Shown piece after piece: positions 5,295-9,799 of a DNA stretch of 9,799 bases. Position 1 is the stretch's first letter, and each line of letters starts with the position of its first letter. The DNA is from an uncultured Collinsella sp. Lineage in GTDB: Bacteria; Actinomycetota; Coriobacteriia; Coriobacteriales; Coriobacteriaceae. The translations under genes were made by a program, and so were the position numbers. The DNA lies in the NCBI GenBank assembly GCA_902479135.1, contig CABSNU010000034.1, positions 1 through 9,799 on the forward strand. The letters run 5' to 3'. The notes under the pieces were generated by a model. The model did no database searches. It saw only the letters and a list, made by a program, of their open reading frames with translations, and was not told where the DNA came from.

Positions 5295-8063
5295 CTACAG
5301 CAGCTCGCCGTGGCGTGCAATGTAGCGGCGCTTTGCCAGCTGAGTGAGCGCGATGTAGGCGGTGACGATGCCGACGAGCAGCGCGAAAAAGCTCGCGGGC
5401 AGTGCCATGAGGCCGAGCGCATCGGCGATGGGGCTTGCCGGCAGCCAGGTGACGAGCGCCAGGCCCAGCACGGTAAGAACGCACAATGCGGGCGCGGCGT
5501 GGTCGCGCGGGCTCGGCAGATGCGGGGAGCGCAGCATGTGGACCACGAGTGTCTGCGACCACATGGACTCGACAAACCAGCCGCTCTGGAAGAGCGCAGC
5601 AAAGGTCGCCATACCCGCGACGTCGCCCGCGGCGGCAAGCTCGGACCAGCTTGAGTCCACGGCGGCGGGGCACACGACAAAGAAGAGCGCGGCGAAGGCC
5701 ACGATGTCAAACAGTGAGCTCACGGGGCCCAGCTCGAGCATAAAGCCCTTGATGGACGCGGCGTCCCAGGCACGCGGGCGGGCAGTCCAGGCGTCATCGA
5801 CGGTGTCCCACGGCAGTGCGATGCACACGATCTCGTAGACCAGCGACAGCAGTACCAGCTGCAGGGCGCTCATGGGCAAAAACGGCAAGAACAGGCTCGC
5901 GACGGTCACGGACAGCACATTGCCAAAGTTGGAGCTCACCGTGGTCTTGAGGTACTTGAGCAGGTTGCCGTAAGTGCGGCGGCCTTCGATGATGCCGCGC
6001 TCGAGCACGCCCAGGTCCTTCTGAAGCAAGATGATATCGGCGGATTCCTTGGCAATATCGACGGCCGAATCGACCGAGATGCCGCAATCGCTCGCACGCA
6101 TGGCGGCGGCGTCGTTGATGCCGTCGCCCATAAAGCCCACGGTGTGGCCGAGCATCTCGCGCATGACACGTACCAGGCGCGCCTTCTGCAGCGGCGAGAG
6201 CTTGGCGAAGAGGTGGGTTTTCTCGGCGCGCTCGGCAAGTTCGGCGTCATCGAGCGTATCGATCTCGGAGCCGAGCAAGACGTTGCTCGCATCGATACCA
6301 ATCTGCTCGCAGACGGTGGCGGCGACGCGGTCGTTGTCGCCGGTTAGGACCTTGACCGCCACGCCCTTGGCCTCGAGGGTGGCGACGGCGCCCGCGGCAC
6401 TTGCTTTGGGCGGATCGAGGAAGGCCAAAAAGCCCATCAGCACCATGTCGCACTCGTCGGCGATGCCAAACTCGCCCACGCAGCGCGGATTGGTCTTCTG
6501 CGCCACGGCAATTACGCGTAGGCCCTCGGCGTTAAGTCCGGCGATCTGCTTGCGAATCTGGGCGAGCTTCTCGTCGGTGAGCGGCTGAGCGATGCCATCG
6601 ATCTCGACAAAGGAGCAGATCTCAAGCATTTCCTCGGCAGCGCCCTTGGTAACCATCTGGGTTTTGCCTTGGGCGTCGGCGACAACTACGCTCAGGCGAC
6701 GGCGCGAGAAATCGAAGGGAACCTCGTCGACCTTGGTATAGCGGTCGCGCAGACTCTGGCCCAGCATAGAATCGGGCACGACGGTCGAGGGCGTCACATC
6801 GGCACGGTCGATTACGGCCAGGTCGATAAGGTTTTTGAGGCCGGTTTGGAAGAAGCTATTCAAAAATGCATGGCGCAGCACGCGTGCGTCTTCGTTGCCG
6901 TCGGTGCTGAGATAGCGCTCGAGCACGATGCGGTCTTCGGTGAGGGTGCCGGTCTTGTCGCAGCACAGGACGTCCATCGCGCCGAGGTTTTGAATCGCCG
7001 GCAGCTCCTTGACGATAACCTGGCGACGGGCGAGGTCCTTGGCGCCCTGCGACAGGCTCGTGGTCACGATGACGGGAAGCATCTGCGGCGTGATGCCCAC
7101 GGCCACGCTCGTGGCGAACAGCAGCGCGTCGATGACGTTGCCCTTGGTGGCGGCGTTGATGGCAAAGACGGCCGGCGCCATAACGAGCATCAGGCGCACC
7201 AGCAGCATGGAGACGCTCGAGACGCCGCGGTCAAACGCGCTCTTCTCGCTGCGCCCGTTGAGCATCTTGGCGATACCGCCCAGGTAGGTGTCCGAGCCGG
7301 TGGCAACGACAAGTGCCATGGCGGTGCCATTTTGCACGGAGGTGCCGGTAAAGACGATGTTCTTGCAGGCAGAGAGTGGCAGCGCGGAGCCGTCGGCGCC
7401 CTCGACGACGGTGACGGCAGCGGTCTTCTCGACGGCCTCGCTCTCGCCGGTGAGTGCGGACTCGATGACAAACAGGTCGCGCGCGGTGATGACGCGGGCA
7501 TCTGCCGGCACCATATCGCCGGCAGAGAGACGGATCACATCGCCGGGGACGAGCTCGTCGAAGGGGGTCTCGATGCGCTCGTCGTCGCGCAGGGCGGTGC
7601 AGGTGTTGGAGACCAGGTCCTTAAGGGCCTCGGCCGCATTGCCGCTGCGGGCTTCCTGGATAAACTTCATGCCGCCCGATACCAGCAGCATGATGCCGAT
7701 GACGATGACCGTGGAAGGGTCGCGCTGCGGCTCGGGCACGGCGAGCACGTCGATATAGAGCGAGACCAGCGCGAGCGCGGCGAGGATGCCGGCGAAGGGA
7801 TCGATGAAGGCGTCGGCGATGCGGCGGGCAAGCGTCTTGGTCGGCGCATCGATGGTGTTGGGGCCGGCGGCGTCTAGGCGCTCGGCGGCCTGATTGGCGG
7901 TGAGGCCGTCTGCCGTGGCGTCGAGCAGCACGAGAGCGTCCTCGGCACTATGGGTAGCGGCGAATATGGTGTTCTTGGCAAGGCCGGCGTGAGCGGCAGG
8001 GCGCGCCGTGCGGCGGCGCTTGGAGATGACTTCGAGCACCGTGGCGGTTTTGAGCATCAGCAT
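5295..8063 (-). CDS. mgtA: Magnesium-translocating P-type ATPase (P3B)
   Basis: A 922-residue integral membrane pump that couples ATP hydrolysis to Mg2+ import, the usual length for MgtA/MgtB. In order: N-terminal soluble segment; first membrane hairpin (about 80-130); actuator domain with TGES at 205-208; membrane segment with GITPQMLP; phosphorylation motif DKTGTLT with catalytic D369; nucleotide-binding domain with KGAA; TGDN at 574-577; GDGIND at 646-651; then the C-terminal membrane bundle, including ALQLVLLSLVYEI and the LPWDTVD segment. The sequence IVKELPAIQNLGAMDVLCCDKTGTLTED matches the MgtA subfamily rather than Ca2+ or H+ pumps. The start is set at ATG 8063, behind AAGGAGG at 5 nt; the open frame continues 17 codons upstream to a TTG without a ribosome site. 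Gln replaces the Glu usual in the TPEMLP motif. The gene stands alone behind a long structured leader. Confidence 0.95.
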   Translation of the reverse strand: MLMLKTATVLEVISKRRRTARPAAHAGLAKNTIFAATHSAEDALVLLDATADGLTANQAAERLDAAGPNTIDAPTKTLARRIADAFIDPFAGILAALALVSLYIDVLAVPEPQRDPSTVIVIGIMLLVSGGMKFIQEARSGNAAEALKDLVSNTCTALRDDERIETPFDELVPGDVIRLSAGDMVPADARVITARDLFVIESALTGESEAVEKTAAVTVVEGADGSALPLSACKNIVFTGTSVQNGTAMALVVATGSDTYLGGIAKMLNGRSEKSAFDRGVSSVSMLLVRLMLVMAPAVFAINAATKGNVIDALLFATSVAVGITPQMLPVIVTTSLSQGAKDLARRQVIVKELPAIQNLGAMDVLCCDKTGTLTEDRIVLERYLSTDGNEDARVLRHAFLNSFFQTGLKNLIDLAVIDRADVTPSTVVPDSMLGQSLRDRYTKVDEVPFDFSRRRLSVVVADAQGKTQMVTKGAAEEMLEICSFVEIDGIAQPLTDEKLAQIRKQIAGLNAEGLRVIAVAQKTNPRCVGEFGIADECDMVLMGFLAFLDPPKASAAGAVATLEAKGVAVKVLTGDNDRVAATVCEQIGIDASNVLLGSEIDTLDDAELAERAEKTHLFAKLSPLQKARLVRVMREMLGHTVGFMGDGINDAAAMRASDCGISVDSAVDIAKESADIILLQKDLGVLERGIIEGRRTYGNLLKYLKTTVSSNFGNVLSVTVASLFLPFLPMSALQLVLLSLVYEIVCIALPWDTVDDAWTARPRAWDAASIKGFMLELGPVSSLFDIVAFAALFFVVCPAAVDSSWSELAAAGDVAGMATFAALFQSGWFVESMWSQTLVVHMLRSPHLPSPRDHAAPALCVLTVLGLALVTWLPASPIADALGLMALPASFFALLVGIVTAYIALTQLAKRRYIARHGELL

Positions 8064-8068
8064 AGGGT

Positions 8069-8075
8069 CCTCCTT
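8069..8075 (-). promoter_or_regulatory. Ribosome binding site that fixes the mgtA start
   Basis: AAGGAGG on the minus strand, 5 nt before ATG 8063. It is near-perfect against the 16S 3' end and decides against the upstream in-frame TTG at 8114. Confidence 0.85.
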
Positions 8076-8112
8076 GCTAAAGGGAGTTAGCGTACGTGTC
8101 GTATTGAATTGC

Positions 8113-8153
8113 AAAAAACCTAGATGTCGCTCACGTCATGCTCGCGAACCATC
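8113..8153 (-). terminator. Possible intrinsic attenuator in the mgtA leader
   Basis: Read on the minus strand, GATG (8153-8150) and TCGC (8147-8144) pair with GCGA (8130-8127) and CATC (8126-8123), with a 2-nt bulge and a 13-nt loop. TAGG and then six T (8118-8113) follow. The stem is short and the U-run starts 4 nt after it, so this is a weak terminator at best. Its place between leader peptide and mgtA is where an attenuator would be expected. Confidence 0.35.
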
Positions 8154-8177
8154 ACAAAGAGGACAGGCACCTTTGTG
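8153..8177. repeat. CACAAAG hairpin with GGACAGGCA loop inside the mgtA leader
   Basis: CACAAAG (8153-8159) and CTTTGTG (8171-8177) form a perfect 7-bp stem around an 11-nt loop AGGACAGGCAC. The loop matches GGACAGACA of the repeat at 9361-9383 at 8 of 9 positions, and both are short inverted repeats around this core. It therefore looks like a member of the same dispersed hairpin family. It touches the attenuator stem at position 8153, so the two could compete. Confidence 0.5.
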
Positions 8178-8205
8178 GGAGGGATTGACGATCTGCCGGT
8201 GACGT

Positions 8206-8277
8206 TTATGCGCGTGCGGAGTCCTCGCGGCGTGCCGAGGGCGACATGCAGGTTTTTCGACTAGGACTGCCTTCCAT
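8206..8277 (-). CDS. Putative mgtA leader peptide (23 aa)
   Basis: ATG 8277 is preceded by TAGGAGG at 6 nt, one of the strongest ribosome sites in the window, and the ORF ends in TAA 142 nt before mgtA. The peptide begins MEGSPSRKTC and is basic, with four Arg, one Lys and two Pro; it has no hydrophobic segment. Several codons uncommon in this GC-rich genome (AGT twice, CCT, CGA) lie in the first eight positions, which could slow ribosomes. It is not similar to Salmonella MgtL, but it sits in the same position and also contains Pro and Arg codons. The same frame continues far upstream antisense to pyrE; that part is a shadow. A leader-peptide role is inferred from position, ribosome site and size. 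Confidence 0.5.
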   Translation of the reverse strand: MEGSPSRKTCMSPSARREDSARA

Positions 8278-8343
8278 GGCACACCTCCTAAAGGCTGAGC
8301 GCAGCGCGCTTTGGGTATCTCGTACCCGTTTCAATCCGCCGGT

Positions 8344-8372
8344 ATTTTTGACGAGGGGGTTTGCCGTGTCAA
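8344..8372 (-). promoter_or_regulatory. Promoter for the mgtA leader transcript
   Basis: On the minus strand a perfect TTGACA (8372-8367), a 17-bp spacer and AAAAAT (8349-8344, 4 of 6 to TATAAT) give a predicted start near 8336, about 59 nt upstream of the leader-peptide ATG. The remaining 130 bp to pyrE hold no equally good promoter; a TAAACT at 8463-8468 is a possible -10 for pyrE without a clear -35. Confidence 0.55.
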
Positions 8373-8502
8373 CCCCGTTGTTCGGAAAACCATCGCCCCT
8401 AACAAAGCCCTTACAGAGCGTCATGGCTCCAAAGCGCGACCGCATCGACGCCCTGCCTGCGCTAAACTGGAGGGCACGTACGCGATTACGAGAGGAGCCC
8501 GT

Positions 8503-9183
8503 ATGGAGGCTTACAAGCAAGAGTTCATCAAGTTTATGGTCGAGTCCGACGTCCTTAAGTTCGGCAGCTTTACGCTCAAGAGCGGCCGTCAGTCCCCGTT
8601 CTTTATGAACGCCGGCGCCTACGTGACGGGCTATCAGCTCAAGAAGCTGGGCGAGTATTACGCCCAGGCCATCCACGATAACTTTGGCGACGACTTTGAC
8701 GTGCTGTTCGGGCCTGCCTACAAGGGTATTCCGCTGGCAGTCGTGACCGCCATTGCCTACCACGAGCTGTACGGCAAGGAGGTCAAGTACTGCTGCGACC
8801 GCAAGGAGGCCAAGGACCACGGCGCCGACAAGGGCAACTTGCTGGGCTACGAGCCCCAGGACGGCGACCGCGTGATCATGGTCGAGGACGTCACCACCAG
8901 CGGCAAGTCCATCGACGAGACCTATCCCAAGGTCAAGGCTGCTGCCGATGTCGAGATCAAGGGTCTCATCGTGTCCCTCAACCGTATGGAGGTCGGCAAG
9001 GGTGGCGTGACCACCGCGCAGAAGGAGATCGAGGCCAAGTACGGCTTCCCCGTCGCGAGCATCGTCTCCATGGCCGAGGTCGTCGAGACCCTCTACAACC
9101 ACGAGATCGACGGCAAGGTCGTCATCGATGACGAGCTCAAGGCCGCCATCGACGCCTACTACGAGAAGTACGGAGCTCGTTAG
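8503..9183 (+). CDS. pyrE: Orotate phosphoribosyltransferase
   Basis: A 226-residue cytosolic enzyme that joins orotate and PRPP to give orotidine 5'-phosphate, the fifth step of de novo pyrimidine synthesis. The start is ATG 8503, with AGAGGAG 5 nt upstream; an in-frame extension to 8311 lacks family similarity and a ribosome site. Key segments: FGSFTLKSGRQSPFFMNAG near the N-terminus, the FGPAYKGIPLA loop, the Lys/Arg-rich catalytic stretch CDRKEAKDHG, and the PRPP-binding motif VIMVEDVTTSGKS at residues 124-136. The length is slightly above the usual 200-215, typical of the longer PyrE form. It stands alone, not in a pyr operon: mgtA is divergent upstream and a terminator-like hairpin follows at once. 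No PyrR-type leader was recognised. Confidence 0.95.
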   Translation: MEAYKQEFIKFMVESDVLKFGSFTLKSGRQSPFFMNAGAYVTGYQLKKLGEYYAQAIHDNFGDDFDVLFGPAYKGIPLAVVTAIAYHELYGKEVKYCCDRKEAKDHGADKGNLLGYEPQDGDRVIMVEDVTTSGKSIDETYPKVKAAADVEIKGLIVSLNRMEVGKGGVTTAQKEIEAKYGFPVASIVSMAEVVETLYNHEIDGKVVIDDELKAAIDAYYEKYGAR

Positions 9184-9211
9184 TTACGGCGTTTTACCAA
9201 ACGCCGTAACT
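9182..9211 (+). terminator. Perfect hairpin overlapping the pyrE stop codon
   Basis: The arms 9182-9194 and 9199-9211 form 13 consecutive base pairs (core GTTACGGCGTTT) with a 4-nt loop TACC. The left arm begins inside the TAG stop codon. No T-run follows, so it may act as a 3'-end stabiliser or in concert with the next structure rather than as a full intrinsic terminator. Confidence 0.65.
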
Positions 9212-9223
9212 GCTCGACGCTGC

Positions 9224-9323
9224 AAACCCGCCAGAGCGGCAATCTGCCTTTCAACTTCGGCGGCATGACCAGAAGGTCAATGCCGCCTCGTTTCAAGGCA
9301 CCTTGCTCGCTCTGGCGGGTTTT
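9224..9323 (+). ncRNA. Nested structured element ending in TTTT (candidate small RNA or complex terminator)
   Basis: Three coaxial stems are visible. The outer stem AAACCCGCCAGAGC (9224-9237) pairs perfectly over 14 bp with 9309-9322. The middle stem TGCCTT (9245-9250) pairs with AAGGCA (9295-9300). The inner stem GGCGGCAT (9259-9266) pairs with 9280-9287 and continues after a single bulged A as GACC/GGTC around the tetraloop AGAA. The internal loops are of similar size on both sides (7/8 and 8/7 nt). The outer stem is followed by TTTT, as in an intrinsic terminator. It could be the pyrE terminator, an independent RNA, or a palindromic mobile element. There is no ORF inside, and I recognise no known RNA family. 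Confidence 0.5.
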
Positions 9324-9357
9324 CGCTGTCGTTGCCAAAACATCGGCGTTGCCTTGG

Positions 9358-9416
9358 TAGTCATTGGGGACAGACATAAATGAGTAGTCATTGGGGACGT
9401 TCTTAAATGACTACTC
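9358..9416. repeat. Two tandem 27-bp GGGGAC repeat units with hairpin potential
   Basis: Units 9358-9384 and 9385-9411 both begin TAGTCATTGGGGAC and end AAATGAG or AAATGAC; they differ mainly in the middle (AGACAT against GTTCTT). The second unit forms an 11-bp perfect stem, GAGTAGTCATT (9382-9392) with 9406-9416, around the loop GGGGACGTTCTTA. A further copy lies at 3354-3380. Only two units and no spacers are present, so this is not a CRISPR array. Confidence 0.75.
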
Positions 9417-9551
9417 AGGATGAGCGTCCAAAAATCCGCGCTCGTTCGATTGGCGCATGTCTACGCAGCGTAGGTTGTCGAGCCTGGCCTTCAAATGGAT
9501 ACTGACTGTCGAACCGGTTCACTCCATTTCTTCAATTTGATTGGACAGCCC

Positions 9552-9716
9552 ATGAACCAGACACGGCAAACCAATGCCTCCCATACTTTTTTGGCAGCAC
9601 ATGCCATCAAGCGGCTGCGCGAAGATCGCGGCCTCACCCAGCGCGCCCTGGCGGAAAGCCTTGGCGTGACCGATAAAGCCGTCAGCAAGTGGGAGTCCGG
9701 AGTTTCCCATAGTTAA
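9552..9716 (+). pseudogene. Truncated XRE-family helix-turn-helix gene
   Basis: A 54-residue frame from ATG 9552 (an in-frame ATG also lies at 9495) to TAG; neither start has a clear ribosome site. Residues 18-50, IKRLREDRGLTQRALAESLGVTDKAVSKWESG, are a standard Cro/C1-type HTH through the recognition helix. Family members continue with G-[LF]-P-D and about 20 more residues that close the fold; here the frame stops after VSHS. A one-base frame change would restore G-F-P, but the following codons do not resemble the family. This suggests a frameshifted or recombined remnant, although a deliberately short HTH protein cannot be excluded. Confidence 0.5.
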
Positions 9717-9799
9717 AGATACCACACCAAATATGATGAACCCACGCTTATACACTACCAGCTATAATAAGCCGTAAGGACAGCAATTTGACACTGCTG
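9717..9799. other. AT-richer end of window with promoter-like elements
   Basis: The base composition drops noticeably in G/C. A perfect TATAAT (9763-9768) and a perfect TTGACA (9788-9793) are present but are not spaced as one promoter. TTGACA could be the -35 of a gene beyond the right edge. CAGCA (9781-9785) and TGCTG (9795-9799) form a 5-bp inverted repeat around it. No gene is visible. Confidence 0.35.

Larger units (their letters stand above)
8064..8336 (-). promoter_or_regulatory. mgtA 5' leader RNA (about 270 nt)
   Basis: From the predicted start point near 8336 to the mgtA ATG there are about 270 nt. In order of transcription: a small hairpin GGGTA/TACCC, an AGCGC/GCGCT hairpin, a strong ribosome site with a 23-codon ORF (8206-8277), a CACAAAG/CTTTGTG hairpin (8153-8177), a weak stem followed by six T (8113-8153), and the mgtA ribosome site. 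The organisation recalls the E. coli and Salmonella mgtA leader, which is also about 260 nt with a leader peptide (MgtL), although the sequence is unrelated. The M-box signature motif is not visible. A regulatory role is inference. Confidence 0.55.
9184..9551. other. Gene-free region between pyrE and the XRE fragment
   Basis: These 368 bp contain the pyrE-proximal hairpin, the nested structured element, two tandem GGGGAC repeat units, and then about 135 bp (9417-9551) in which I see only a short similarity to the LuxR upstream region (TCGAGCCTGGC at 9478-9488). No coding region or tRNA is supported. Confidence 0.7.

Noticed and set aside
5179..5673. Frame ending in a Pro/Leu-rich tail after mgtA, as a frameshifted MgtA C-terminus
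   Set aside because: The mgtA frame itself ends naturally at ARHGELL; the Pro/Leu tail is a reading of the GGC-rich repeat.
6669..7877. Long plus-strand open frame (402 codons) inside mgtA
   Set aside because: Antisense shadow of mgtA, which has all P-type ATPase motifs; no ribosome site or recognisable domain.
8064..8336. M-box (Mg2+) riboswitch upstream of mgtA
   Set aside because: I looked for the conserved GGTGAGGCTCC-type core and neighbouring motifs on the minus strand and did not find them. A covariance search would settle it.
8311..8502. N-terminal extension of pyrE
   Set aside because: The upstream in-frame codons do not resemble PyrE; a good ribosome site directly precedes ATG 8503.
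8206..9102. 298-codon minus-strand frame antisense to pyrE
   Set aside because: Most of it mirrors pyrE. Only its final 23 codons, which have their own ATG and strong ribosome site, are kept as the leader peptide.
9358..9416. CRISPR array
   Set aside because: Two directly abutting 27-bp units with no spacers, and no cas genes nearby.

Overview
This window looks like chromosomal DNA of a GC-rich Coriobacteriia member (Actinomycetota), most likely Collinsella or a close relative. The main clues are the membrane-spanning LuxR regulator type that is expanded in this class, the strong G/C third-position preference, and intergenic spacers filled with short hairpin repeats built around GGGGAC. The genus is an inference; no rRNA or other marker gene is present.

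Layout. (1) Positions 1-3232, minus strand: a three-gene operon reading toward the left edge. It encodes a DUF4428-type zinc-ribbon protein, a double zinc-ribbon protein with two C-terminal membrane helices, and an SPFH-domain protein with a C-terminal zinc ribbon that runs off the window. The last gene has no stop inside the window but is fully open for 366 codons. Taken together the operon resembles the membrane-stress module YdjG-YdjI of Bacillus subtilis. (2) 3233-3568: divergent intergenic region with a dispersed repeat and a promoter for the next gene. (3) 3569-5113, plus: a LuxR-type regulator with an N-terminal multi-pass membrane domain. (4) 5114-5294: convergent spacer with a long near-perfect hairpin and a GGC-rich low-complexity run. 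(5) 5295-8063, minus: mgtA, a P-type Mg2+ ATPase. It is preceded by a long leader carrying a good promoter, a 23-codon leader peptide with a strong Shine-Dalgarno sequence, a hairpin, and a possible intrinsic attenuator. (6) 8503-9183, plus: pyrE (orotate phosphoribosyltransferase), followed by a hairpin that starts inside the stop codon. (7) 9184-9551: gene-free, with a roughly 100-nt nested, highly structured element ending in TTTT and two tandem 27-bp GGGGAC repeats. (8) 9552-9716: a truncated XRE-type helix-turn-helix gene, then AT-richer DNA to the right edge.

The genes fall into independent units: an envelope-stress candidate operon, an orphan membrane-bound regulator divergent from it, magnesium uptake with its own leader control, and pyrimidine synthesis. 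The strongest candidates for something undescribed are the mgtA leader with its small ORF, the structured element behind pyrE, and the family of short hairpins with a GGGGAC loop, one member of which lies inside the mgtA leader.
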